Shown piece after piece: positions 24,695 through 32,521 of a stretch of DNA of 64,000 nucleotides. The DNA comes from JAGVVZ01 sp964372465. GTDB lineage: Archaea > Aenigmatarchaeota > Aenigmatarchaeia > CG10238-14. The notes beneath the pieces were generated by a model. That model was not told the origin of the DNA. It did not search any database and saw only the letters and a program-made list of their open reading frames with translations. The stretch lies in NCBI GenBank assembly GCA_964372465.1, contig CAYJRA010000002.1, positions 26,053 through 90,052 on the forward strand, read 5' to 3'. The stretch's first letter is position 1; every line of letters begins with the position of its first letter. A program made the position numbers and the translations under genes.

Positions 24695-26053
24695 CTAAAA
24701 ACCGTTATTAAGCTCTTCTTTAAATATACTAATTACCTTGTTCTTTATCCCACCTGGCATGGTTTTAGAATTAAATACGCCAAAGAATTTTTTATACAAT
24801 TCGTCTTCCCTCTCTTTAGCTTCATCTAAATATTTTTGTTTGAATAATTGAATAACGGGTCCAGTCTCACCTCTTTTATATGCCAAATAAAATGCAAATA
24901 ACAATTCATCTCTATTTAATCCACTGTCGTCATAAGGTATGCCGTGCTTTGTGGTTCCATTGAACAACGAAAACATTCTTGCATATTTTTCGTTGAACAG
25001 GTTTTCTCTAAATCCAAGATTCTTTACATCTACGCCTATTGCTTTCAAGAACACAAAAATTCTTGCACATTTTGTACACATGTGGCACCATTGGTTTTCT
25101 GGGGATGGCGGATAATTATCAGGGAAACAAGAAAATTGAAACTGTCCAAGATTTTTATATCTATTGTGTAATATTTTTATTACAGCCAACTCGTTTATAG
25201 GCTCCACTATACTAAAAACGCCTGTTTTATTGTTAGTTATTATTTTCATTAGATTGCTTAATTCGATTGTCCAGTCGCTAGTTTGGTCAAAAACCGGATA
25301 TGATCTGTAGCCCTCGGAATTTATGTAGAAATCATTACAGCTTTTTTCATTACCAAAAATAACAAATTTTATTTTGTTTGCATCCACTATGGGTAAAGAA
25401 TGCATGGCATATTGTGTTAATTCGCTTCCATAACCCCATTCTGTATCAGGTTTGTTAAAATTCGTAGCATCACATAGATCATAAAAGTTCGTGTTGACTC
25501 TTACGATGTTTTTATTAAGTTTTTTTGAAAAAACCTTTGAGTATCTTCTTTTTATTTTAGTTTCTATTGGGAGCGATGGCGTTTCAAAATATATTAAATC
25601 ATTGTCTAGTCCTATTTCATCACATATTCCAAGAGTGACTAGGCTTTCCTTTCCAAATGTAAAGTTAATCAATGCTTTTTCATCAGGTTCAAAATCACTC
25701 TCAGGTAATTTCATATTGTAATCCTCAAAATCAAACTCTAGATTTATGAATTTCATTAAGAACTGTGAGGTGGATATCTTATCGGCATCTGTCGAATAGG
25801 GTATATATTTTATCATCATTTGATAAACCCACGGCTTCATTAATGGCTCTGCTGTGTTGAATTTAATTTTATTTTCATCAAAAATCATAGGAAGATGGAA
25901 GGTTCCTAAGAATGGTAAATTGTCCAATAAAAAATTTTTCATTCCATTTTTGTAGTTTTTCCAAGATGTAGTATTATATCTAATGAAATATTTTCTTCCC
26001 AGCACATTCGTGTGCATTCCGCTTCTTGTTAAATGTGATTTTACTTCTAACAT
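24695..26053 (-). CDS. MurL-like protein with PP-loop-like ATPase motif
   Basis: A 452-residue cytoplasmic protein. A PP-loop-like segment (INFTFGKESLVTLGI, about 130-144) is followed by the Cys-rich block WCHMCTKCARIFVFLKAIGVD (about 328-348). This order, and NEKSCNDFY with the DQTSDWTIEL segment, resembles as I recall the bacterial MurL family (an epimerase of the UDP-MurNAc-L-Ala-Glu pathway). An archaeon without peptidoglycan would use it for another substrate, so I give no gene name. It sits between an ATP-grasp ligase of D-Ala-D-Ala-ligase type and an E1-like enzyme on the same strand. Confidence 0.55.
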   Translation of the reverse strand: MLEVKSHLTRSGMHTNVLGRKYFIRYNTTSWKNYKNGMKNFLLDNLPFLGTFHLPMIFDENKIKFNTAEPLMKPWVYQMMIKYIPYSTDADKISTSQFLMKFINLEFDFEDYNMKLPESDFEPDEKALINFTFGKESLVTLGICDEIGLDNDLIYFETPSLPIETKIKRRYSKVFSKKLNKNIVRVNTNFYDLCDATNFNKPDTEWGYGSELTQYAMHSLPIVDANKIKFVIFGNEKSCNDFYINSEGYRSYPVFDQTSDWTIELSNLMKIITNNKTGVFSIVEPINELAVIKILHNRYKNLGQFQFSCFPDNYPPSPENQWCHMCTKCARIFVFLKAIGVDVKNLGFRENLFNEKYARMFSLFNGTTKHGIPYDDSGLNRDELLFAFYLAYKRGETGPVIQLFKQKYLDEAKEREDELYKKFFGVFNSKTMPGGIKNKVISIFKEELNNGF

Positions 26054-26135
26054 TTTTCTGAATTAAACAATTTTATTATTAACATAACAAAATTAGTATT
26101 TTGTATATAAAAAATTATACAGTTTTTTTCTTTAT

Positions 26136-27182
26136 TTACACATATTTATTGCTAGTTGATAATGCGCTTGCCATGATTTTTGAGAGAACTTTTTTGAATG
26201 GTACACCATAAAGTTTGGTTATATTTCCTATTGCACAGTCACAAGTATCAGGACCCAATGCCGGATTGGTATTACAGTCGATAAAGTAAATTCTTTTTTT
26301 ATTATCCATCCTTATATCAAACTTTGCATAATCTGCCATTCCTAACAGATCAAAGGCCTTCTTAGATAATCTTGTAACCCTTCCACTATTTTTGAATTTT
26401 TCATAATAATATGAATCTTCTTCTAACCAAGTTGCATCGAAACTACAGAAATTATATTTTCTTTTTTTTGTTGATTTGAAAATTTTTTCGCCAATATATA
26501 CACTATCCTTTCTTCCCTCTAGTACTATGGCTGATAATTCCCTACCATCGATAAATTCTTCAACAACTACTGGTGATTTATAAGTATTTATCAGATATCT
26601 CAATCTTTTTCTTAAATGCTTCTCATTCTCACTTATAGCGTCATTCGTAATGCCGACACCACCATGATAATTATTAAGTTTTGTTATCACGGGATATTTG
26701 GTTCTTTTTGATATTGGCTCTTTCCAATTTTTGACTAACTGATATTTGGGGGTCGGTATATCATGTGCTATCAATAATTCTTTAATTAAAACTTTGTTGC
26801 TCGATAAAGTAAATGTATACATGCCGCTTCCTGTATAAGGAATTTGAGCTAAATCCAATACTGCTGGTATGCATGTGCTCAATAATTCCGTTCCTCTCAC
26901 AGTATCGACTAAGTTCAAAACCAAATCAGGTCTATCTTCTTGAATATTATTCATCAAAGTTTCGTCTCCGGGGTATAATTTTGCCTCGAATCCCATTTGT
27001 TTTAAAATTTTTTGAAGAACTTTTGCTCTCCCAAACACTTCTTCTTCAGATATGTATGCTTCTTCTGTTGGAAAATATTCTCTCTCTGCCTTGCTGTATG
27101 CTATACCAACCAGTTTTATATTACGTTTTTGAAGAATTTTCATTCCGTTTTTTAATGGAGGAGGATCAACACTTTCAGTCAT
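26136..27182 (-). CDS. ATP-grasp ligase, D-Ala-D-Ala ligase-like
   Basis: A 348-residue ATP-grasp enzyme that should join a carboxylate to an amine via an acyl-phosphate. Substrate-side PYTGSGMYTFTLSSNKVLIK resembles the Ddl region (PYTGSGV-x-ASA-x-SM-x-K). VVVEEFIDGRELSAIVLEG and FIDCNTNPALGP give the ATP/Mg-binding Glu, Asp and Asn. An internal Met (Met14) could also start translation. It is the upstream neighbour of the MurL-like gene (82-base gap). Substrate unknown; archaea with no murein use such ligases for many peptides and cofactors. Confidence 0.8.
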   Translation of the reverse strand: MTESVDPPPLKNGMKILQKRNIKLVGIAYSKAEREYFPTEEAYISEEEVFGRAKVLQKILKQMGFEAKLYPGDETLMNNIQEDRPDLVLNLVDTVRGTELLSTCIPAVLDLAQIPYTGSGMYTFTLSSNKVLIKELLIAHDIPTPKYQLVKNWKEPISKRTKYPVITKLNNYHGGVGITNDAISENEKHLRKRLRYLINTYKSPVVVEEFIDGRELSAIVLEGRKDSVYIGEKIFKSTKKRKYNFCSFDATWLEEDSYYYEKFKNSGRVTRLSKKAFDLLGMADYAKFDIRMDNKKRIYFIDCNTNPALGPDTCDCAIGNITKLYGVPFKKVLSKIMASALSTSNKYV

Positions 27183-27201
27183 TTTCTTTTAACACCGTTA
27201 G

Positions 27202-27213
27202 AACTCTCACTTT
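27202..27213 (+). repeat. AACTCTCACTTT gap motif, copy A
   Basis: First of seven related copies. It contains the NDK stop codon (read on the minus strand) and lies 20 bases upstream of the ATP-grasp start. Confidence 0.5.
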
Positions 27214-27773
27214 CCAAGAATCAGTTCTTCATCCACTCTTTTGTAAGAAACGATTTCCTCTTTTTTGAACCAAAAATTAATTTCCTTTTCAGCATCTTCT
27301 TTACTAGTTGAAGCGTGTACTAAATTTCTAGAAGCTCTCTTTTGGTCATTTGCATTCTCTAAGGAGTCAGCAGAATAATCACCCCTGATAGTTCCAGCAT
27401 CTGCTATTCTTGGTTCCGTTGTACCCACTATTTTCCTAACTATCTCAATAGCATTTGATCCTTCTACAACACTTAAAACAACAGGCCCCAATAAAAGAAA
27501 ATCTACCAGCCAAGATTTTACCATTAAACCATATTCTTTGTAATCCATTTTGAATTCTCTGCCTTTGTCTCTATAGCTTCTTTCACCCTTCTTGCCAATG
27601 TTGATTAACCATTCTTTATCACTAGGATAAAAACTTTCGGCTTGCTTCTTTGTAGGATAAGCCATTTTCAATGCAACTATCTTTAAGCCAGTTCTTTCAA
27701 TTCTTTTGTATACTTCCCCAACGAGACCTCTTTTTACCCCGTCAGGCTTGACCATTAAGAATGTTCTTTCCAT
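27207..27773 (-). CDS. ndk: Nucleoside diphosphate kinase, long form
   Basis: Equilibrates nucleoside di- and triphosphates. It has the N-terminal ERTFLMVKPDGVKRGLVGE and the active-site His in NLVHASTS, followed by the usual C-terminal helix. At 188 residues it is about 40 longer than typical NDK because of an insertion (around ERSYRDKGREFKMDYKEYG) between the Kpn-region helices, a feature I associate with some small archaeal lineages. All catalytic residues are kept. Gap motif copies flank it on both sides. Confidence 0.93.
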   Translation of the reverse strand: MERTFLMVKPDGVKRGLVGEVYKRIERTGLKIVALKMAYPTKKQAESFYPSDKEWLINIGKKGERSYRDKGREFKMDYKEYGLMVKSWLVDFLLLGPVVLSVVEGSNAIEIVRKIVGTTEPRIADAGTIRGDYSADSLENANDQKRASRNLVHASTSKEDAEKEINFWFKKEEIVSYKRVDEELILGK

Positions 27774-27819
27774 TTATTTTCACTTTTAGTTTTGATAGAA
27801 AATGTTAAATACTTTATGT

Positions 27820-27833
27820 AACTCTCACTTTTG
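27820..27833 (+). repeat. AACTCTCACTTTTGG gap motif, copy B
   Basis: Between ndk and the 97-residue membrane protein gene, about 47 bases upstream of the ndk start on the minus strand. Same core as copies A and C-F. Confidence 0.55.
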
Positions 27834-27855
27834 GAAAAAAAGATAGAAAACAGAT

Positions 27856-28149
27856 CTACCATTTTTTCTTTGATAAATAATAACTTGAAACGAGAGCCAA
27901 ACCAATAAATAATATTATCAACCCCCCTATTATCCACACGCCCTGAATCACATTGAAATATTGGCCAACCAGGACAGCTAAACCAACGCCGACAAGAATC
28001 AAACCCATAGTTAGTCTATCAATTCCGTTACTTTTACCTTCTTTTTTGCCATTAGGTTTCTTGAATTTTTCTCTAATATAAGTAGTAAGTATACTTGAGA
28101 CAGCAATTGCAACTACTGTTATTGTTAAAAAATCCCAACCGCTTACCAA
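27856..28149 (-). CDS. Small membrane protein, three helices
   Basis: A 97-residue protein with one N-terminal hydrophobic helix (FLTITVVAIAVSSILTTYI), a very basic/hydrophilic loop (REKFKKPNGKKEGKSNG) and two further helices (LTMGLILVGVGLAVLVGQYF and VWIIGGLIILFIGLALVSSY). I do not recognise the family. An overlapping frame (60 codons) in the same region is a shadow. It is bordered by gap motif copies B and C. Confidence 0.55.
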   Translation of the reverse strand: MVSGWDFLTITVVAIAVSSILTTYIREKFKKPNGKKEGKSNGIDRLTMGLILVGVGLAVLVGQYFNVIQGVWIIGGLIILFIGLALVSSYYLSKKKW

Positions 28150-28265
28150 GTTATCACTCGTTTTATTTATAGGTTAATAAATGATTTTTCTTATTTAAAT
28201 TCTTTTTTGAAAAAAACAGCACGGAAATCAAAACAATGGATCATAGATATAATCGATCCACATAA

Positions 28266-28278
28266 AACTCTCACTTTT
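28266..28278 (+). repeat. AACTCTCACTTTT gap motif, copy C
   Basis: Located in the divergent gap between the 97-residue membrane protein and the 106-residue protein genes, about 60 bases before the latter's start. Confidence 0.55.
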
Positions 28279-28336
28279 TTTACAAAATCTATACATAGTT
28301 ATAAATTCATACACATCGAAATTTAGAAAAGATAAA

Positions 28337-28657
28337 ATGACTGAAGTTGTTTATGGCACTCTATTTCCTTCCGTTAGACCTAAATTGGAAGAAAGAGGAT
28401 TTTCATTACAGGAAATAAATCAAGGAGATGTGATATGGGGTTTTGATGGAGTTACTAAATATTTCCCAGAAGATAATTATATCAGAGAATCTGTTAACGG
28501 ATCACCGTCTTTAGCTTTAAAATTAAGGAAAACATCGACGGGGGTCACACTTATCATTAATTCTTTGCCGTTTCAATCAAAACACCATTTAGATAAGGCA
28601 CCTTTAAAAGAAGATGATATTGTTCGCACGGTTGATGAATATATTAAAAAGATGTAA
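28337..28657 (+). CDS. Uncharacterised 106-residue protein
   Basis: The only rightward gene between ndk and the winged-helix pair. It is soluble and mixed alpha/beta by appearance (FSLQEINQGDVIWGFDGVTK, then LALKLRKTSTGVTLIINSLP and a C-terminal helix). No recognised motif. The stop codon is directly followed by gap motif copy D. Start ATG has GAAAAGATAAA before it, a weak ribosome-binding site. Confidence 0.55.
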   Translation: MTEVVYGTLFPSVRPKLEERGFSLQEINQGDVIWGFDGVTKYFPEDNYIRESVNGSPSLALKLRKTSTGVTLIINSLPFQSKHHLDKAPLKEDDIVRTVDEYIKKM

Positions 28658-28668
28658 ACTCTCACTTT
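28657..28668 (+). repeat. AACTCTCACTTTG gap motif, copy D
   Basis: Begins at the last base of the preceding stop codon and lies 6 bases past the 3' end of the convergent 129-residue gene. Confidence 0.55.
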
Positions 28669-28673
28669 GTTCG

Positions 28674-29063
28674 TCAATCTTTTTCATCTCTATAATAACT
28701 CTCTTCTTCTTCTAATTTGTTTGGAGCAAAAACCAATTGATCATCAGGTATTCCTAAACCACGACCGTATTCTATTATCTCACTCCAAGTAGATTTATCT
28801 GGAGTAACTCTAAACACTTTCTTTTTGAAAACAACTATCAGTTCCCCTTCTCTATAAAAATGTGCATAATAAGGTTTGTCTGATAACAGGTTTTTTTGGA
28901 CATTTTTAATCACACCTTTAATTTTATTGGCTGAGACGACTATCCCATACATTATCCATGGGTTTCTGTTACTTTTTCTTTTGGCAAAGACTTTGAATTT
29001 GTTCAAAAACTTTGGATCTTTAAACTCTACATCCAACAAATTCCCATGATATTCTTTTTTCAT
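28674..29063 (-). CDS. Uncharacterised 129-residue protein
   Basis: Soluble, basic N-terminal half (KFKVFAKRKSNRNPWIMYG) and a beta-rich centre (YYAHFYREGELIVVFKKKVF), followed by TWSEIIEYGRGLGIPDDQL. The arrangement looks like a conserved archaeal family of unknown function, but I cannot name it. Gap motif copies D and E flank it. Confidence 0.6.
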   Translation of the reverse strand: MKKEYHGNLLDVEFKDPKFLNKFKVFAKRKSNRNPWIMYGIVVSANKIKGVIKNVQKNLLSDKPYYAHFYREGELIVVFKKKVFRVTPDKSTWSEIIEYGRGLGIPDDQLVFAPNKLEEEESYYRDEKD

Positions 29064-29099
29064 ACAACCACCATCCCGATTTCATCTTTAATCACACAC

Positions 29100-29113
29100 G
29101 ATTCTCACTTTTG
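29100..29113 (+). repeat. ATTCTCACTTTTGG gap motif, copy E
   Basis: One mismatch in the core (T for C) but the same TTTTGGA extension as copy B. It lies 7 bases past the DUF192 stop and 37 bases upstream of the 129-residue gene start. Confidence 0.5.
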
Positions 29114-29119
29114 GAGTTT

Positions 29120-29500
29120 TTAGGCAATAAACGATAATTTATCCCCAACATCCACCCAATTATACTTAGATTCAACCAATTCAACCATATATCTATACTT
29201 TTCTTTGGGTATATAGAATCTAAAAGGCTTCATCTTTGTTTTCTCAACAACTCTCAATTTATCGTCTGCCAGTATGACAGTTATAGGAAAGCTCATGAAC
29301 CAAGTATGTATTCCTTCCGGATAGTCTATCTCAAACACCATTGCATCTTTCTTGGTAAACCTTTGAGTTTTGAGCACATCATATATGTACTTATTCTCAG
29401 TCTTGTATGGTATTAATCCCGCCATCAGCTCGAAAATTGACCTTCTGAATATTATATTTTCAGCCAGAACTCTCTCTTTCGTTCTATTTATTATTTTCAT
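29120..29500 (-). CDS. DUF192 family protein
   Basis: About 126 residues from the preferred ATG; an upstream ATG would add 11 residues (MVKFFRIEIIR) that do not fit the family. The DUF192 pattern is visible in HTWFMSFPITVILADD, KTKMKPFRFYIPK and the ending VDVGDKLSF. Such proteins are usually short, often exported, and of unknown biochemical role. No signal peptide is seen here, so it is probably cytoplasmic. Gap motif copies E and F border it. Confidence 0.8.
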   Translation of the reverse strand: MKIINRTKERVLAENIIFRRSIFELMAGLIPYKTENKYIYDVLKTQRFTKKDAMVFEIDYPEGIHTWFMSFPITVILADDKLRVVEKTKMKPFRFYIPKEKYRYMVELVESKYNWVDVGDKLSFIA

Positions 29501-29584
29501 TCTAATTATTTCTATCCTGAAAAATTTAACCATGTGCTTCTAAGCCAGCCAGTTTTTGGTTCAACTTCAATGCCGTTTTTCAAA

Positions 29585-29600
29585 ATCAACTCTCACTTTT
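29585..29600 (+). repeat. ATCAACTCTCACTTTT gap motif, copy F
   Basis: About 85 bases upstream of the DUF192 start. It matches the inverted copy G at 30835 over ATCAACTC-[T/A]-CACTT, so F and G bound a 1.25 kb segment. Confidence 0.55.
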
Positions 29601-29827
29601 TGAAAGATTAAGTTATTATCTAAAATAACATATATATTACTTTTATTATTTATTTTATCTATTGTATTAAATATATTTTAATTACAATATATTTCTACAT
29701 TATTTAATTAAAGAATATATTTAATCATGTATTATATAGAATATTTATTTTGCTAAAAATGCCCATTTCTATAGATCTTTTTTTATTCTGAGAGGCTGGT
29801 TATTTGGGAATAAAACCAATTAAAAAA
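29601..29827. other. Extremely AT-rich gap
   Basis: No gene. It contains an imperfect dyad around 29669-29696 (ATTGTATTAAATATAT, then TTTAATTACAAT) and long A/T runs. It could be a promoter or easily melted region; nothing more specific is visible. Confidence 0.4.
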
Positions 29828-30190
29828 TTATTGCTGTTTAGACCAGTTTTTCCAGTATTTTGAGAGCCTTTCCAAAGCCAATGAAAATTGATGAGATAGT
29901 GTTAATTCCGAATATTTGTCTTTCCTATCAATCAGACCGGCCTTCCTTAAAATATCAAATGCGTCATAAGCAGTACCCCTAGCTATTTTCCGTGTAGTTA
30001 TTATTTCATTTAAAGTGCTAGGTTTTTCTTTTAATGATAGCAAAATCTTGTTTGCAGCTTCTCTTGTTTTTTCATGTTTAGGGAATAAGATTTCTAGGAA
30101 TTCTTCCCATGTAAATTCATTAAAATCAATTTTGTTTATTACCCATGTTTTTATCTGCATTTCATTCACTTTCGGCTTATGCGTCATCAA
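29828..30190 (-). CDS. Winged-helix regulator
   Basis: A 120-residue DNA-binding protein. The winged helix spans about 45-95 (LLSLKEKPSTLNEIITTRKI, ARGTAYDAFDILRKAGLIDR, then KDKYSELTLS), preceded by a charged helical N-terminus. It resembles TrmB/MarR-like single-domain archaeal regulators but lacks an effector domain. The preceding gap carries a perfect palindrome at 30251-30264. The wing sequence is Arg/Lys-rich, as expected for DNA contact. Confidence 0.7.
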   Translation of the reverse strand: MMTHKPKVNEMQIKTWVINKIDFNEFTWEEFLEILFPKHEKTREAANKILLSLKEKPSTLNEIITTRKIARGTAYDAFDILRKAGLIDRKDKYSELTLSHQFSLALERLSKYWKNWSKQQ

Positions 30191-30236
30191 CTAACGACAC
30201 ATTATAGAAAATAGTCATTTCGGAGAATTAAATATA

Positions 30237-30340
30237 TCGCTACCCAGCGTCTGCTTATAAGCAGGAGCAAATTGATCATGATAAACCGCGAAACACATAG
30301 AAATCAGCAAGAAATGGCAATTTTCGTCGTTATGTAGCGA
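30237..30340. ncRNA. Possible structured RNA or operator region between two regulators
   Basis: A G+C-richer island in very AT-rich DNA. It is bounded by a 7-base inverted repeat (TCGCTAC 30237-30243, GTAGCGA 30334-30340). Inside are a nested stem (AAATTG 30269-30274 with CAATTT 30318-30323) and the perfect 14-base palindrome CTGCTTATAAGCAG (30251-30264). The palindrome holds a TATA-like core (CTTATAAG), so it may instead be the promoter/operator of the regulator downstream on the minus strand. Confidence 0.35.
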
Positions 30341-30640
30341 CTATTTCTTTCTTTCAGCAACTTCTTTTACTCTGTTTAATTTCATCATTACTCCTTCAAT
30401 GGAATGAGCTAAGTCCTGGCCGTCTTCTGTTAATTCTATTACCTTTATTCTGCCTTGTTTCTTGAAGGATACCAATCCCAGATCTTCCAACTCTTCTAAT
30501 AGTTTTACGACGTGAGAATATGTGCAGTCAACATCTTTAGAAATTTGTGTTGCATACTTCGGACCTCTTTTCAAGGAGGTAATTATATTTACCGGTTTTA
30601 GCCTCAAAAAAAGCTTTGATAGGTCATTTTCGTTTATCAT
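30341..30640 (-). CDS. Winged-helix regulator (MarR/ArsR-like)
   Basis: A 99-residue protein with a winged helix: LKRGPKYATQISKDVDCTYS, HVVKLLEELEDLGLVSFKKQ and the wing GRIKVIELTEDG, then a C-terminal helix for dimerisation. It follows the typical archaeal one-domain plan. Copies of a GTCGTTA-like motif lie upstream (30684) and around its 3' end (30325), possible binding sites for this or the neighbouring regulator. Confidence 0.75.
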   Translation of the reverse strand: MINENDLSKLFLRLKPVNIITSLKRGPKYATQISKDVDCTYSHVVKLLEELEDLGLVSFKKQGRIKVIELTEDGQDLAHSIEGVMMKLNRVKEVAERKK

Positions 30641-30940
30641 TATAACTCTATTATATATTAAGGGAAAACATACTTATATAGTTTAGTCGTTTAATTAAAA
30701 AATATATTTAATGATATAATAAAAATAATATAATAATTAAAAACAGTATATTTTACAATATAAATTAAAATTAACTTAAATAAAATATATAATAGAAAAT
30801 ATATAATAAAGTAAAAGTATGACGACTTTCCTGCAAGTGTGAGTTGATAGATTTTTGGATAGAAATATTTACTAATGAGTAGTATTAAAACCTGATCATG
30901 CAAAACTAAAATCTGTAAAAATACAAATATTTATTGAATC
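30641..30940. other. AT-rich gene-free region
   Basis: About 300 bases, over 90 percent A/T between 30690 and 30820. An apparent reading frame here encodes only Ile/Tyr/Phe/Lys-biased sequence and is not credible as a gene. AGTCGT (30683) and ACGACT (30820) flank the A/T core as an inverted pair. Promoters for the right-hand surface protein and the left-hand regulator must lie here. Confidence 0.5.
30835..30848 (-). repeat. Inverted gap motif, copy G
   Basis: On the minus strand it reads ATCAACTCACACTT, one mismatch from copy F at 29585. Opposite orientation to copies A-F. Confidence 0.45.
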
Positions 30941-32461
30941 ATGAACCACAATCAACCGTTTTTCATAGTTTTCGTTGTTAGTGTCAGCCTGTTTAGTGTT
31001 TTATGCGAATCAAAAGTGATAGTTACAGAAATCATGTATGACCCGAGAGGCAATGATAATAATCATGAATGGGTTGAGATATACAATGACGGGGATGAAG
31101 AAATTGACATTGTGGGTGGAGATAACGAAGGAAGCTGGCGTTTCAATGACGGGAGCAACCATAAGCTGAATGAAAGTGAGTTTCAAGGCTATATGAGCAT
31201 TTCTCCAGGCGAATATCTAGTGCTTGTGGACGATCCTGCTACTTTCTTACAGGATTTTTCAGACTACGAAGGTACTATAATCGATACCGTTATGTCCCTG
31301 TCAAATAATGGAGACACAATTCAATTGAGTGATAATGAGGGGAAGAATTTCTTTGAGATAGTAACATACACTCCAGAGATGGGCGGGAAAAATGATGGGG
31401 ATTCTCTTCAGTTAGTTGACGGCAGATGGGTGGCATGCTTCCCTTCCCCAGGTTTTGAAAACGATTGTTTTTTTGAAAAAGATATAGAAACAACATCAAC
31501 TACTGTAAAAGAATCAGTTGCAAGCACGTCAACAATACCCACCACAACGACAGTTTCAACACAGACTACAACTTCCAATACGATATTCACAACCCCTGTT
31601 GATACCAACAAATGCGATATTGGGATATCTGTAGTTACTGAGAAAAATGTATTCGATTTATCGGAAAAAATAAAATACAGAATCAAATTAGAAAGTTTGA
31701 ATTGTAATAAAAAAGGCAACAAAGTTATAATAGAACATTGGATAGATAATTCAAACAGCAGCAAAGTAAAAAATAAGGACAATTCTACCATTGAGTTTGT
31801 TTGTCAATATTCCAAGACTTATCAATGGACGCCTAAGAAGACTGGTAATTTCACCATAAAATCAAAAATAATAGATGTTTCATGCCAAGATTCCAACGGA
31901 AAAAATAATGAATACAGTAAGGAAATATCCGTTAAAAGCAACAAAGAAACCATTAAAGAACAAGATTCTATCATAGAAATCAATGAAATTAAATCGAAAG
32001 ATTCTGTAAAGTTTGGCGAATCATTTATATTGGATGTTGATATATTCAGGGGCAACACATCCGAGAATTCTATTGATTTTTGGGTTGAGGATGAAGATGG
32101 CGAGAAGGTTAGTGATGTGTATTCTTTACGTGTTAATTCAAAAATGACAAAATATAAATTTTCAATCCCACTTTATCTTCTACCTAATTGTGATGGGAAA
32201 TACAAACATGGAAAATATAACATTGTAGGCGAGGGTTTGGGTTTGATAACTTCAAAGGAAATAGAGATAAACGAAAACTCCGATGTTTCGTGCAAAAACA
32301 TATTCAAAGAAACAGCCAAAGAACCTGTTAAACAAATACTGAAAACAGAAAACACAACTCAGAAACCAGTTGTGGAGCCAAAAATTACAGGTTATTTCAC
32401 TAAAATAAAAATGGGAATAATTGATTTTTTTAAGAATATTTTTATATCAAGAAAGAATTAA
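30941..32461 (+). CDS. Secreted lamin-tail-domain surface protein
   Basis: A 506-residue exported protein. An N-terminal signal sequence (PFFIVFVVSVSLFSVL) is followed by a lamin-tail domain (about 23-160: VIVTEIMYDPRGNDNNHEWV, GYMSISPGEYLVLVDDP, VMSLSNNGDTIQLSDNEG). A Thr/Ser-rich linker (about 190-220) then leads to two Ig-like beta regions. It ends with ITGYFTKIKMGIIDFFKNIF and a basic tail, like the protease at 8.6 kb. Probably cell-surface anchored and glycosylated on the Thr linker; this is inference. Confidence 0.8.
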   Translation: MNHNQPFFIVFVVSVSLFSVLCESKVIVTEIMYDPRGNDNNHEWVEIYNDGDEEIDIVGGDNEGSWRFNDGSNHKLNESEFQGYMSISPGEYLVLVDDPATFLQDFSDYEGTIIDTVMSLSNNGDTIQLSDNEGKNFFEIVTYTPEMGGKNDGDSLQLVDGRWVACFPSPGFENDCFFEKDIETTSTTVKESVASTSTIPTTTTVSTQTTTSNTIFTTPVDTNKCDIGISVVTEKNVFDLSEKIKYRIKLESLNCNKKGNKVIIEHWIDNSNSSKVKNKDNSTIEFVCQYSKTYQWTPKKTGNFTIKSKIIDVSCQDSNGKNNEYSKEISVKSNKETIKEQDSIIEINEIKSKDSVKFGESFILDVDIFRGNTSENSIDFWVEDEDGEKVSDVYSLRVNSKMTKYKFSIPLYLLPNCDGKYKHGKYNIVGEGLGLITSKEIEINENSDVSCKNIFKETAKEPVKQILKTENTTQKPVVEPKITGYFTKIKMGIIDFFKNIFISRKN

Positions 32462-32521
32462 AACTCCAAGGGTTTGTCTGTCGAACTATGTTTTTATCTC
32501 TGTTTTTCCAATGATTTAGTT

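Noticed and set aside
27755..27937. A 60-codon frame overlapping the start of ndk and the membrane protein gene
   Set aside because: It overlaps two better supported genes and gap motif copy B, and its translation shows no family features.
29669..29696. A near-palindrome in AT-rich DNA as the replication origin
   Set aside because: There is no repeated origin-binding element beside it and orc1 is 16 kb away; AT-rich DNA gives such dyads easily.
30691..30903. A 70-codon frame on the minus strand in the AT-rich gap
   Set aside because: Composition is almost only Ile, Tyr, Phe, Leu, Lys and Asn, as expected from translating A/T-only DNA; there is no ribosome-binding site or motif.
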